Shown: one piece after another, positions 14,965-23,302 of the stretch
Layout: each line of letters starts with the position of its first letter
Numbering within the stretch: position 1 is the stretch's first letter
From: Amycolatopsis tucumanensis
GTDB lineage: Bacteria > Actinomycetota > Actinomycetes > Mycobacteriales > Pseudonocardiaceae
Assembly: GCF_021654135.1 (NCBI RefSeq)
Contig: NZ_JAKGSD010000057.1
Location: 1 to 52,678, forward strand
DNA: 52,678 bases
Direction of reading: 5' to 3'
The notes under the pieces: model-generated
Told to the model about the DNA's origin: nothing
What the model saw: the letters and a program-made list of their open reading frames with translations, nothing else
Database searches by the model: none
Translations under genes and position numbers: made by a program

Positions 14965-16070
14965 CCGACCCGGTCCGGATCGAGGTCCGCACCGCCCGGC
15001 CGTACCCGGTCGTCGTCGGCCGCGGCCTGCTCGGCGAGCTCACCGAGGCCGTCAAGGGCGCCTCCAGCGTGGCGATCATCCACCAGCCCACGCTCACCAC
15101 CACCGCCGAAGCCGTGCGCGACGAACTCAACGCCGCCGGGCTGGACGCCCACCGCGTCGAGATCCCCGACGCCGAGGACGGCAAGGCGCTGTCCGTCGCC
15201 GGCTTCTGCTGGGAGGTCCTCGGCCGCATCGGCCTCGACCGCCAGGGTGTCGTCATCGGCCTCGGCGGGGGAGCGGTCACCGACCTCGCCGGCTTCGTCG
15301 CGGGCACCTGGATGCGCGGCGTCCGGCTGGTCAACGTGCCCAGCACGCTGCTCGGCATGGTCGACGCCGCCGTCGGCGGCAAGACCGGCATCAACACCGA
15401 CGCGGGCAAGAACCTGGTCGGCGTCTTCCACGAGCCCAGCGCCGTCCTGGTCGACCTCGCCACCCTGGAAACCCTGCCGCGCAACGAACTGATCGCCGGC
15501 ATGGCCGAGGTCGTGAAGGCCGGTTTCATCGCCGACCCGCGCATCCTCGAGCTCATCGAAGCCGACCCCGAGGCGGCGACCAACCCTGCCGGTGACGTCC
15601 TCGGCGAGCTGGTGCGCCGCTCGATCCAGGTCAAGGCGGACGTCGTGGCCGCCGACCTGCGCGAGTCCGACCTGCGCGAGATCCTCAACTACGGTCACAC
15701 CCTCGGCCACGCCATCGAGCGCCGCGAGCGCTACCGCTGGCGCCACGGCGCGGCGGTCAGCGTCGGCCTGGTGTTCGCCGCCGAGCTGGCCCGCCTCGCC
15801 GGGCGGCTCGACGACGTCACCGCCGAGCGGCACGCCGCCATCCTGGAGCGCCTCGGCCTGCCGACCAAGTACGACCCGGACGCCTTGCCGCAGTTGATCG
15901 ACTCCATGCGCAAGGACAAGAAGACCCGCTCCGGCGTGCTCCGCTTCGTCGTCCTCGACGGCCTGGCCAAACCGGGTCGCCTCGAAGGTCCCGACCCGGC
16001 CCTGCTGGCCGCGGCGTACTCGGCGGTCGCCGGACCGCGGCAGTCCGACGGTGGGAGCGTGCTGCTGTGA
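14961..16070 (+). CDS. aroB: 3-dehydroquinate synthase
   Basis: The 369-aa NAD- and metal-dependent enzyme makes 3-dehydroquinate from DAHP. It shows the [21 protein letters not shown] region, [19 protein letters not shown], the metal-site segment AEVVKAGFI, and [12 protein letters not shown] with metal-binding His. GTG start overlapping the aroK stop (GTGA). Downstream it overlaps aroQ, so the four genes form one translationally coupled unit. Confidence 0.97.
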
Positions 16071-16498
16071 AGGTCTTCGTGCTCAACGGTCCCAACCTCG
16101 GCCGCCTCGGGAAGCGGGAGCCCGCCGTCTACGGCTCCACCACCCACGCCGACCTTGCGGAGCTGTGCGTCAAGACCGGCAGCGAGCTGGGCATCGACGT
16201 CGAGGTCCGGCAGACCGACCACGAGGGCGAGATGGTCGGCTGGCTGCACGAAGCCGCCGACGGTGGCAACCCCGTCGTGCTCAACGCGGGCGCCTGGACG
16301 CACTACTCGATCGCCGTGCGGGACGCCGCCGCGCAGCTCGCCGCGCCGCTGATCGAGCTGCACATCTCCAACGTGCACAAGCGTGAGGCGTTCCGCCACC
16401 ACAGCGTGCTCTCCGACATCGCCACGGCTGTCATCGCCGGGCTCGGTGTCGACGGCTACCCGCTCGCCCTGCGCTGGCTCGCCGCCAACGCCGGATGA
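16067..16498 (+). CDS. aroQ: Type II 3-dehydroquinate dehydratase
   Basis: The 143-aa type II enzyme makes 3-dehydroshikimate, forming dodecamers in the family. It has the active-site Tyr loop [27 protein letters not shown], and [18 protein letters not shown] with the catalytic His. The GTG start is coupled to aroB. With aroE at 1469 the window encodes the steps from dehydroquinate to shikimate-3-phosphate, plus chorismate synthase. DAHP synthase and aroA are not in the window. Confidence 0.96.
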
Positions 16499-17412
16499 CC
16501 GTCCCCGACCTCAGAACCGCCCGGCTGCGCCTGCGAGGCCTCGAACCCACCGACACCGAATCGATCGTCCGGGTCTTCGCCGACCCGGACACGAGCAGGT
16601 TCCTCGCCGCCGACCTCAGCGACCCGGACCAGTGCCGGGCCTCGGTCGAGCGGCGCCTCGCCTACACCGGGCCGGACGGCACCGGTCACTGGGTCATCGA
16701 GCGCGACGGCGACGTCATCGGGCTGGCGCACCTGCGGCCATCGGCCGAGCTGTCCGGCGACCTCGTGGAGATCGGGTACTTCCTCGACCCCGCCCACGGC
16801 GGCCACGGCCTGGCGACCGAGGCGGCCACCGCGCTGCTTCGCCACGCCTTCGTCGCGCTCGGGCTGCCCGCCGTGTGGGCGCTCGTGCACGAGTCCAATG
16901 TGGCCAGTCAAAACCTGGTGCGGCGCCTGGGTTTCGCCGACGTCGGCGGCGGCGAACACTACGGCGGGCCGCACCGCGTGTTCGTCGCGCTGCCCGCCAC
17001 CGCAGGGCAGTGGCACCACGTCGAGCTGTGGGTGCCCGACCTCGCGCGCGCCGAGGAGAGCTTCGGCTGGCTGCTCACCGAACTCGGCTGGCAGGAACAC
17101 CAGCGCTGGCGCGACGGCGTCAGCTGGAAACTCGGCGCGGGATACCTCGTGGTCGAGCAGTCCCCGGCGCTGACCGCCGCCACGCATGACCGCCGCGCGC
17201 CGGGCCTCAACCACCTGGCGCTGCACGCCGGCCCGCCCGAGCGCGTCGACCAGCTCGCGGAAGCCGCGCTCGCGCACGGCTGGCGCCCGCTGTTCGCCGA
17301 CCGCTACCCGCATGCCGGCGGCCCTGATCATCACGCCGCGTATCTGGAGAACGCCGACGGCTTCGAAATCGAGCTCGTCGCCGACTCCCCGCGTGTCACT
17401 CGACCGGGTTAA
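16495..17412 (+). CDS. GNAT acetyltransferase fused to a glyoxalase/VOC domain
   Basis: 305 aa with two domains. Residues about 1-165 form a RimJ-like GNAT fold: TARLRLRGLEPTD start, HGGHGLATEA acetyl-CoA loop, HESNVASQNLVRRLGF. Residues about 172-300 form a vicinal-oxygen-chelate domain: WHHVELWVPDLARAEESFGWLL, then LNHLALHAG, then YLENADGFEIELV. The VOC part has His and Glu at positions used for metal binding. The ATG at 16495 overlaps the aroQ stop (ATGA), so it is the last gene of the aro operon. Substrate unknown. It may modify and detoxify the same compound; that is speculation from the fusion. Confidence 0.85.
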   Translation: MTVPDLRTARLRLRGLEPTDTESIVRVFADPDTSRFLAADLSDPDQCRASVERRLAYTGPDGTGHWVIERDGDVIGLAHLRPSAELSGDLVEIGYFLDPAHGGHGLATEAATALLRHAFVALGLPAVWALVHESNVASQNLVRRLGFADVGGGEHYGGPHRVFVALPATAGQWHHVELWVPDLARAEESFGWLLTELGWQEHQRWRDGVSWKLGAGYLVVEQSPALTAATHDRRAPGLNHLALHAGPPERVDQLAEAALAHGWRPLFADRYPHAGGPDHHAAYLENADGFEIELVADSPRVTRPG

Positions 17413-17420
17413 TCAGTCTC

Positions 17421-17426
17421 TACACT
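17421..17426 (+). promoter_or_regulatory. Candidate -10 (TACACT) for the xylosidase-like lipoprotein gene
   Basis: TACACT matches the actinobacterial TAnnnT -10. Transcription would begin about 17433, leaving a short leader with GGGAAGG before GTG 17458. No convincing -35 element was found. Confidence 0.45.
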
Positions 17427-17457
17427 GAGCTTGCTGGCGGAAAGGGAAGGACGACGG

Positions 17458-18966
17458 GTGGGCAGACGCAGGGTGCTCGGCGCGTTGCTGGCCGCGGTGC
17501 TGGCCGTCCCCGCGCTGGCCGGGTGCACCGGCAGCGTGCCGCCGCAGGCCGAGGGCGCCGGGAAGGGCGTCATCGGCGGCGCCCAACCGGAGACCACCAC
17601 TGCCACACCCGCCGCGGTCCAGCTCAAGACCGACTCGCCGCGCGAAAGCCCCGGCGTCGTCGCGGCCGGCGGCCCCGGCGCGCCCTACAACTACGGCCCC
17701 ACGCTGATGGCCGACGGCGCCACCAACCGGATGTGGTGGTGCAGCCAGTACCCCGGCTCGCCGCCGCCCGGCGACGACATCCTCTACGCCGAATCCGCCT
17801 CGCTGGACGGCCCGTTCACCGGCCCCGGCGGGTCCGTGCCGCCCGCCGTGCTGTCCGGCAACCCCGGCCAGTTCGACGGCGTGCACGCCTGCGACCCGTC
17901 GGTGATCCGCGTCGACGGGACCTACTACCAGTACTACACGGGCGCCGCGGGCGACCACGCGCTCGGCAACTCCATCGGTCTCGCGACCAGCACCGACGGG
18001 ATCACCTGGCAGCGCGCGAACGGCGGCAGACCCATCGTGGACCCCGCTCACGACACCCACCGCGAAAATCTCTACGGCGCCGGCCAGCCTGCTGCGGTGT
18101 ACCTCGACGGCTGGTTCTACCTGATGTTCACCGACACCACCGGCCTCGCCGCCGGCTGGAACGGCGCGGGCCAGTTCGTGCTGCGGTCGAAGGACCCGGC
18201 GTTCGGCAGCGGCGTGGAGGCGCTGGGGGAGGCCGGGTTCGCCGCGGTCGCCGGCACGAACGCGCCGCGCACCAAGTCGCTGGTCGACGCGTTCAGTGCG
18301 GACCTGATGTGGATCGACGCGCTGAACGCGTGGGCGATCGCGCACGAAACCGCCGACGGCACCACCATCACGTTCTGGGACCGCGACTTCCTGCGCGCCC
18401 CGTTCCAGCCGCTGCTGATCCCCGGCGTGTGGCGGGAGGGGCCCGGCCTGGTGCGGCGGCCGGACGGGCACGCGCCGGTGTCGGCGAAGGACCCGTGCGG
18501 GCGGGTGCCGCTGGACGTCGTGCGCGCGACCGTGACCGGCGAGGCGGGCGCGCCCACCGACCTGCGGCGCTTCGGACTGGACATCGTCGGCGTCAACGCG
18601 TGCGCCGATCCGCAGCGCGCGCTGACGGTGCTGGACGGCTTCGCCATGCCCTCGCCGGTGCGGACCATGGACCTGGTCGTGTCGGGCCAGGTCGTGCGGA
18701 TCGACCGCCGCTCGGTGGCGCAGGAACTGGCCGGGCACGTGCTCGACACGCGGCTGGACGTGCTGAACCAGTTCCCGGTCGCGGCGCGGCTGGAGTCCGG
18801 CACGCGCGCGCTGCAGGCCACCGGGCTGGGGGTGGGCTTCCTGCTCGACGACGGCCGCCTCTACCCGGTGCGCCGGGCGGAAGCGGTGATCGCCAACGGC
18901 TCGTCGACGGAAGACGTGACCCCGGCGCAGTGGCGCGGCTACCCGGCCGGCCCGGCGCTGGGCTAG
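17458..18966 (+). CDS. Beta-xylosidase-like secreted lipoprotein (five-bladed propeller type)
   Basis: The 502-aa product has a basic N-terminus, a hydrophobic core and a lipobox LAGC, so it is predicted to be an exported lipoprotein. A Thr/Ala-rich linker is followed by a region like GH43/GH32-type propellers: NYGPTLMADG, HACDPSVIRVDGTYYQYYTG, and SIGLATSTDGITWQR. Asp-rich propeller motifs fit glycoside binding or hydrolysis, but I cannot place all three GH43 catalytic acids with certainty. GTG 17458 follows GGGAAGG; a TTG at 17431 is less likely. Its 3' end is duplicated downstream (18967-19136). It may act on arabinan or xylan-like polymers. Confidence 0.75.
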   Translation: MGRRRVLGALLAAVLAVPALAGCTGSVPPQAEGAGKGVIGGAQPETTTATPAAVQLKTDSPRESPGVVAAGGPGAPYNYGPTLMADGATNRMWWCSQYPGSPPPGDDILYAESASLDGPFTGPGGSVPPAVLSGNPGQFDGVHACDPSVIRVDGTYYQYYTGAAGDHALGNSIGLATSTDGITWQRANGGRPIVDPAHDTHRENLYGAGQPAAVYLDGWFYLMFTDTTGLAAGWNGAGQFVLRSKDPAFGSGVEALGEAGFAAVAGTNAPRTKSLVDAFSADLMWIDALNAWAIAHETADGTTITFWDRDFLRAPFQPLLIPGVWREGPGLVRRPDGHAPVSAKDPCGRVPLDVVRATVTGEAGAPTDLRRFGLDIVGVNACADPQRALTVLDGFAMPSPVRTMDLVVSGQVVRIDRRSVAQELAGHVLDTRLDVLNQFPVAARLESGTRALQATGLGVGFLLDDGRLYPVRRAEAVIANGSSTEDVTPAQWRGYPAGPALG

Positions 18967-19136
18967 ATCCCCGGCGGCCCGTGGGCACGGGCTTGGGGCG
19001 CGGTGAGCCGCTTGAGCCGCGCGCCAGGACCAGCAGCGCGTGAACGCGGCCCTGCGGTGGCCGACGGCTCGTGGACCGAGGGACGTGACCCCAGCGCAGT
19101 GGCGCGGCTACCCGGCCGGCCCGGCGCTCGGCTGAC
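18967..19136. repeat. Decayed duplication of the 17458/19137 gene junction
   Basis: The sequence 19062-19134 repeats the last ~70 bp of the lipoprotein gene at 18895-18965 (shared CAGTGGCGCGGCTACCCGGC). The sequence 18975-19050 repeats, with gaps, the 3' part of the convergent membrane protein gene (19147-19272; shared ACCAGGACCAGCAGCGC). The block is best explained as a tandem duplication of the junction that then lost pieces. Confidence 0.8.
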
Positions 19137-19592
19137 TCAGTCCCCGGCGGTCCGCGGGCGCGGGCTGGGACGCGGGCGCTTGGGCGGCTCGTCCGCGGGT
19201 CGCTTGAGCCGTCCGCCGACGAACAGGCCCAGCCCGGCCGGTACCAGGACCAGCAGCGCCGTGAACGCGGCCCCGTCGGAGATCGCGGGCCACAGTTCCT
19301 CCGCGCCGGTCCGGTCGACGAAGATCGCGCGGCCGATCACGTACAGCACCCCGGACACCGGCCCGGCCACCAGCGACGCGATGAACCACGTGCGCCCGGC
19401 GTCCTCCCGGCGCAGCCACGCGTCCAGCGCGCTCCACAGCGCCGCGGCGCCCACCAGCAGCGCGATCACGGCGATCCGGGCCGTCGTCAGGCCCGTGGGG
19501 TCGTACACCGTCGCCTTGGCGAGCGCGACTTCGGCGATCGCGTGCAGCACCGCCATGCCGAGACCCCGTACCAGCCAGGACCGCATACCCAT
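19137..19592 (-). CDS. Four-helix membrane protein, B-4DMT transporter type
   Basis: The 151-aa product has four hydrophobic helices and a long basic C-terminal tail (RLKRPADEPPKRPRPSPRPR). It occupies the position of M. tuberculosis Rv2536 between aroQ and pepQ, a gene annotated as a four-TMS drug/metabolite transporter-like protein; that assignment rests on gene order and general character. Substrate unknown. The start is ATG 19592 (MGMRSW) or 19586 (MRSW). It is divergent from pepQ, with a 33-nt gap. Confidence 0.75.
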   Translation of the reverse strand: MGMRSWLVRGLGMAVLHAIAEVALAKATVYDPTGLTTARIAVIALLVGAAALWSALDAWLRREDAGRTWFIASLVAGPVSGVLYVIGRAIFVDRTGAEELWPAISDGAAFTALLVLVPAGLGLFVGGRLKRPADEPPKRPRPSPRPRTAGD

Positions 19593-19613
19593 CCACCCAT
19601 CGTCGCACCGCAC

Positions 19614-19619
19614 TAAGCT
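19614..19619 (+). promoter_or_regulatory. Candidate -10 (TAAGCT) of pepQ, leaderless
   Basis: TAAGCT ends 6 nt before the GTG start at 19626, and no Shine-Dalgarno precedes the GTG. The spacing fits transcription starting at the start codon. No strong -35 was found. Confidence 0.5.
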
Positions 19620-19625
19620 GCCACT

Positions 19626-20723
19626 GTGCCCGACCTCCACGCCTCGCGGCGCGACGCCCTGCGCACGGTGCTCAACGAGTCCGGCGTCGACGCGTTGCTC
19701 GTCACCGACCTGCTCAACGTCCGCTACCTGACCGGCTTCACCGGCTCCAACGCCGCGCTGCTGGTCCACGGCGACGGCGAGAGCCGCACGCTGTTCTGCA
19801 CCGACGGCCGCTACACCACCCAGGCCGCGGCCGAGGTGCCCGACCTGGAGCGGGTCATCGAGCGGGAGAGCGCCGCCGCCCTGCTCGCCCGCGCCGCCGG
19901 GGACGCGGCCGCCCACCGGCGCACCGGCTTCGAAAGCCAGCACGTCAGCGTCGAGGCCCACGACGAGTTCACCCGCGTCGCGGACGGCATCGAGCTGACC
20001 CGCGCCCCCGGCCTGGTCGAGCAGCTGCGGCTGATCAAGGACGAAACCGAGATCGAGGCGCTGCGCATGGCGTGCGCGGCCGCCGACCGGGCGCTGGCGA
20101 GCCTGCTGGAGCACGGCGGCATCCGGCCCGGCCGCACCGAGCTGGAGGTCGCCCGCGACCTGGAGAACCGCATGCTCGACCACGGCTCGTCCGGGCCGTC
20201 GTTCGAGTCGATCGTCGCCGCCGGGCCGAACTCGGCGATCCCGCACCACCGGCCCACCAGCCGCCCCCTGCACGCGGGCGACTTCGTCAAACTGGATTTC
20301 GGCGCGACCGTGGACGGGTACCACTCGGACATGACGCGCACCGTCGTGCTCGGCCGCCCCGCGGACTGGCAGGCCGACCTCTACGAGCTGGTCCGCCGGG
20401 CCCAGCAGGCCGGGCTGGAGGCGTCGCTGGCCGGGCAGGAGGTCGCCGACGTCGACCTGGCCGCCCGCCGCATCATCGAGCAGGGCGGGCACGGCGAGGA
20501 GTTCTCGCACGGGCTCGGCCACGGCGTCGGCCTGGAGGTGCACGAGGCACCGAGGCTCGCGATGAACGTCGCCGGTACACTGTCCGTCGGCATGACGGTC
20601 ACCGTGGAGCCAGGCGTCTACCTCGCCGGCCGCGGTGGCGTGCGCATCGAGGACACGCTGGTCGTGCGGGACGCCGATCCCGAACTCCTCACCCTGAGCA
20701 GCAAGGAACTCGTGGTCGTGTAG
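19626..20723 (+). CDS. pepQ: M24 family metallopeptidase, Xaa-Pro peptidase type
   Basis: The 365-aa peptidase has a creatinase-like N-terminal domain and a C-terminal pita-bread domain. Metal ligands are visible: Asp in VKLDFGA, Asp in YHSDMTRT, His in GLGHGVGLEVHE, Glu in VEPGVYL and Glu in RIEDTLVV. It cleaves Xaa-Pro peptides (aminopeptidase P or prolidase); which of the two is not certain. The GTG start has no Shine-Dalgarno and is probably leaderless. It is followed by efp, as in mycobacteria. Confidence 0.92.
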   Translation: MPDLHASRRDALRTVLNESGVDALLVTDLLNVRYLTGFTGSNAALLVHGDGESRTLFCTDGRYTTQAAAEVPDLERVIERESAAALLARAAGDAAAHRRTGFESQHVSVEAHDEFTRVADGIELTRAPGLVEQLRLIKDETEIEALRMACAAADRALASLLEHGGIRPGRTELEVARDLENRMLDHGSSGPSFESIVAAGPNSAIPHHRPTSRPLHAGDFVKLDFGATVDGYHSDMTRTVVLGRPADWQADLYELVRRAQQAGLEASLAGQEVADVDLAARRIIEQGGHGEEFSHGLGHGVGLEVHEAPRLAMNVAGTLSVGMTVTVEPGVYLAGRGGVRIEDTLVVRDADPELLTLSSKELVVV

Positions 20724-20759
20724 CGCGGCCCGATCGGAAACAGGAGAACTGGACAACCC

Positions 20760-21317
20760 GTGGCCACCACCAACGACCTGAAGAACGGCCTGGTGCTGAA
20801 CCTCGACGGACAGCTGTGGTCCGTCGTGAACTTCCAGCACGTCAAACCGGGCAAGGGCGGCGCCTTCGTGCGCACCACGCTCAAGCACGTCCTGTCCGGC
20901 AAGGTGGTGGACAAGACCTTCAACGCGGGCACCAAGGTCGACACCGCGACCGTCGACCGGCGCAACATGACCTACCTGTACAACGACGGGTCGGACTTCG
21001 TCTTCATGGACGGCGAGACGTTCGACCAGATCACCGTGCCGCGGGAGACCGTCGGCGACGGCGCGAACTACCTGCTGGAGAACACCGAGGTCCAGGTCGC
21101 GATGCACGAGGGCGTCGCGCTCTACGTCGAGCTGCCCACCTCGGTCGAGCTGGTCATCCAGCACACCGACCCCGGCCTGCAGGGCGACCGCTCCACCGGC
21201 GGCACCAAGCCGGCCACGCTGGAGACCGGCGCCGAGATCCAGGTGCCGCTGTTCCTCAGCACCGGCGAGAAGGTGAAGGTCGACACCCGCGACGGCCGTT
21301 ACCTGGGCAGGGCCTAG
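20760..21317 (+). CDS. efp: Translation elongation factor P
   Basis: The 185-aa factor relieves ribosome stalling at polyproline motifs. The N-terminal KOW-like domain has the loop VKPGKGGAF with the conserved Lys at its tip, followed by two OB domains ending in VKVDTRDGRYLGRA. GTG start with AGGAGA about 13 nt upstream. I saw no modification genes (epmA, epmB) nearby. It is followed 1 nt later by nusB. Confidence 0.97.
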   Translation: MATTNDLKNGLVLNLDGQLWSVVNFQHVKPGKGGAFVRTTLKHVLSGKVVDKTFNAGTKVDTATVDRRNMTYLYNDGSDFVFMDGETFDQITVPRETVGDGANYLLENTEVQVAMHEGVALYVELPTSVELVIQHTDPGLQGDRSTGGTKPATLETGAEIQVPLFLSTGEKVKVDTRDGRYLGRA

Positions 21318-21318
21318 G

Positions 21319-21774
21319 TTGTCCGACTCCGCATCGGCGCCCCGGCGCGGTGGCCAGACCGGCCGCCGCGCACTCCGCAGGCGCGCCGTCGAGATCCTGT
21401 ACGAAGCCGCCCAGCGTTCACTCGATCCGGTGACGCTGCTGGCGGACCGGGTGGGCTCCACCGACGCCGACCCGATCGGCGACTACACGATCTCGCTCGT
21501 CGAGGGCGTCACCGCGAACCGGGAGCGCATCGACGAGCTGCTCGCCGAGCACGCGCACGGCTGGAGCCTGGAGCGGATGCCGCCGGTCGACCTGGCCGTA
21601 CTGCGGGTGGGCGTCTACGAGCTGCTGTGGGCGGCCGACGTGCCCGACCCGGTGGCGATCGACGAGGCGGTGGGCCTGGCCAGGGAGCTGTCCACGGACG
21701 ACTCGCCGCGGTTCGTCAACGGCGTGCTGGGCCGGATCGGCACGATCGCCGACCGCATCCGCGCGGTGCTCTGA
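21319..21774 (+). CDS. nusB: Transcription antitermination factor NusB
   Basis: The 151-aa all-helical RNA-binding protein has the ALRRRAVEILYEA N-terminus and the PPVDLAVLRVGVYELLW and DEAVGLARELSTDDSPRFVNGVLGRI signature segments. TTG start, 1 nt after the efp stop, so it is translationally coupled. A strong intrinsic terminator follows. Confidence 0.95.
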   Translation: MSDSASAPRRGGQTGRRALRRRAVEILYEAAQRSLDPVTLLADRVGSTDADPIGDYTISLVEGVTANRERIDELLAEHAHGWSLERMPPVDLAVLRVGVYELLWAADVPDPVAIDEAVGLARELSTDDSPRFVNGVLGRIGTIADRIRAVL

Positions 21775-21792
21775 CCTGGCAGAAGACGCGAG

Positions 21793-21827
21793 AAAGGCCC
21801 GGCGCGCGGAGATCGCGCCGGGCTTTT
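21793..21827 (+). terminator. Intrinsic terminator of pepQ-efp-nusB
   Basis: AAAG, then GCCCGGCGCG (21797-21806), a 7-nt loop, CGCGCCGGGC (21814-21823), then TTTT. A perfect 10-bp stem with flanking A and T tracts, 19 nt after the nusB stop. Confidence 0.92.
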
Positions 21828-21987
21828 CGCTGGTCAGGCGGTTTCGTCCCGCGGCGGGAGGGCAGTCAGCTCGCACCGCCGCGGGTTCTGGGTCGCGCGA
21901 GGCGCGTCCACCAGGGGTGGCCGGGCCGGCGCTGGTTCGAGGTTCAGCCACCCGCACCGCCACGCGGGCGGCGGGAGGGCCTGTTGC

Positions 21988-22476
21988 CTAGTCCTCCTTC
22001 GCCGGGCGGGCTTCCGGCGGGAGGACGCCCCAGTCGATGAGCTGCTCGGTCAGCTCGCCGGGGGTCATGTCGTAGATGATGGCCAGCGACCGCAGGTCCT
22101 CGGTGCGGATGGAGAGCACCTTGCCGTTGTAGTCGCCGCGCTGGCTCTGGATCGTGGCGGCGTAGCGGGCGAGCGGGCCGACCTTCTCGGCAGGCAGCTG
22201 CTGCAGCCGCTCCAGGTTGATGACGATCTTGGTGGCGGGTTCGGCCCCGGACGGCACCCGGCCCTCGGGCAGCAGCTCGACCACCGGCACGCCGTAGAAG
22301 TCGGCCAGCTCGGCCAGCTTCTGCACGGTCACCGCCCGGTCGCCGCGCTCGTAGGAACCGACCACGACAGCCTTCCAGCGTCCGCCGGACTTCTGCTCGA
22401 CCCCGTGCAGGGACAGCCCCTGCTGCTGGCGGATCCCGCGGAGCTTCGCCCCGAGCGCCTTGGCGTAATCGCCCAT
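21988..22476 (-). CDS. bldD: Developmental master regulator BldD
   Basis: The 162-aa DNA-binding protein represses sporulation genes when bound to c-di-GMP. The N-terminal XRE-type helix-turn-helix spans about residues 5-68 (RGIRQQQGLSLHGVEQKS, SYERGDRAVT). In the C-terminal domain the c-di-GMP signature RGD-X8-RxxD is complete: RGDYNGKVLSIRTED. ATG 22476; GGAG lies about 12 nt upstream. It is divergent from pyrR, and a BldD-like box lies in its own promoter. The bldD place between nusB and pyrR is shared with streptomycetes. The 160 bp between the nusB terminator and bldD hold nothing I recognise. Confidence 0.96.
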   Translation of the reverse strand: MGDYAKALGAKLRGIRQQQGLSLHGVEQKSGGRWKAVVVGSYERGDRAVTVQKLAELADFYGVPVVELLPEGRVPSGAEPATKIVINLERLQQLPAEKVGPLARYAATIQSQRGDYNGKVLSIRTEDLRSLAIIYDMTPGELTEQLIDWGVLPPEARPAKED

Positions 22477-22547
22477 CTGGTGGTTCTCCGTTTCCTCGCC
22501 CAGTCGGTCTCATGGGCCGCCGGGGGACTGCCGAGTTGAACACTCAG

Positions 22548-22560
22548 AGTAATGGTTACG
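22548..22560. promoter_or_regulatory. Candidate BldD operator in the bldD promoter
   Basis: AGTAA-TGG-TTACG fits the BldD consensus AGTnA-(n)-TnACT with one mismatch. On the minus strand a TTGACC (22580-22575) with AACCAT 17 nt later (22557-22552) could be the bldD promoter, and the box covers that -10. Confidence 0.5.
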
Positions 22561-22629
22561 CATTGTCGTCACCAGGTCAAGAACATGATGCCCCTGGCAC
22601 CACCCGGACGGCTGAACGGTGCCGCCTGT

Positions 22630-22635
22630 TAACAT
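22630..22635 (+). promoter_or_regulatory. Candidate -10 (TAACAT) of the pyr operon
   Basis: TAACAT matches TAnnnT. Initiation near 22642 would give a leader of about 70 nt that contains the PyrR-binding hairpin. The -35 is not clear. Confidence 0.4.
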
Positions 22636-22677
22636 CGGGGGGATTTCCTCGGCAAGCAGGAGATCGACGTCCTTTAA

Positions 22678-22708
22678 GGACCCGTCCGGTGAGGCGGGGA
22701 AGGAGTCC
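22678..22708 (+). promoter_or_regulatory. PyrR-binding RNA hairpin in the pyr leader
   Basis: The conserved loop TCCGGTGAGG (22685-22694; consensus UCCnGnGAGG) is closed by CCCG/CGGG, with GGA/TCC outside. The hairpin abuts and partly includes the GGAG ribosome site of pyrR (22702-22705). UMP-bound PyrR would thus block translation, as known for Mycobacterium smegmatis. Confidence 0.75.
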
Positions 22709-22711
22709 GCT

Positions 22712-23302
22712 GTGGCGTCACGCCCTCGTGACGCGGCAGCACCAGGCGGCGAGCGCGAGCTGCTCTCCGCCGGTGATGTCGCGCGCACCATCGCCCGGAT
22801 GGCCCACCAGGTCATCGAGAAGACCGCCCTCGACGGCGGCACGGGCGCACCTCCCGTTCTCCTGGGCATCCCGACCCGGGGCACCTCGCTCGCGGCCCGG
22901 CTGGCCGAGCGGATCGCCGAGTTCTCCGGCGTCGAGGTCCCCACGGGCGCCCTGGACATCACCCTCTACCGCGACGACCTGCGCCGCCGCCCGACGCGGC
23001 CGCTCGCGGACACCACCCTGCCCGACACCGGCATCGACGACCGCGTGGTGATCCTGGTCGACGACGTGCTGTTCTCCGGCCGGACCGTGCGCGCGGCGCT
23101 GGACGCCCTGCGTGACCACGGCCGCCCCCGGGCCGTGCAGCTGGCCGTCCTGGTCGACCGCGGGCACCGCGAGTTCCCGATCCGGGCCGACTACGTGGGC
23201 AAGAACATCCCGACCGCACGCGCCGAAGACGTCGCCGTCCTGCTGTCCGAAGTGGATGGGCGTGACGCGGTGCTGCTGCGCGAGGGGGAAGCGAAGGCAT
23301 GA
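22712..23302 (+). CDS. pyrR: Pyrimidine operon regulator PyrR / uracil phosphoribosyltransferase
   Basis: The 196-aa protein binds pyr mRNA when UMP is high and has weak uracil phosphoribosyltransferase activity. The PRPP motif VILVDDVLFSGRT is near residue 115; GIPTRG and the basic YRDDLRRRPTRP segment, implicated in RNA binding, are present. GTG 22712 follows AAGGAGT at 22700; the frame is open to 22619, but that start would cut through the leader hairpin. First gene of pyrR-pyrB-pyrC-x-carA-carB-pyrF. Confidence 0.93.
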   Translation: MASRPRDAAAPGGERELLSAGDVARTIARMAHQVIEKTALDGGTGAPPVLLGIPTRGTSLAARLAERIAEFSGVEVPTGALDITLYRDDLRRRPTRPLADTTLPDTGIDDRVVILVDDVLFSGRTVRAALDALRDHGRPRAVQLAVLVDRGHREFPIRADYVGKNIPTARAEDVAVLLSEVDGRDAVLLREGEAKA

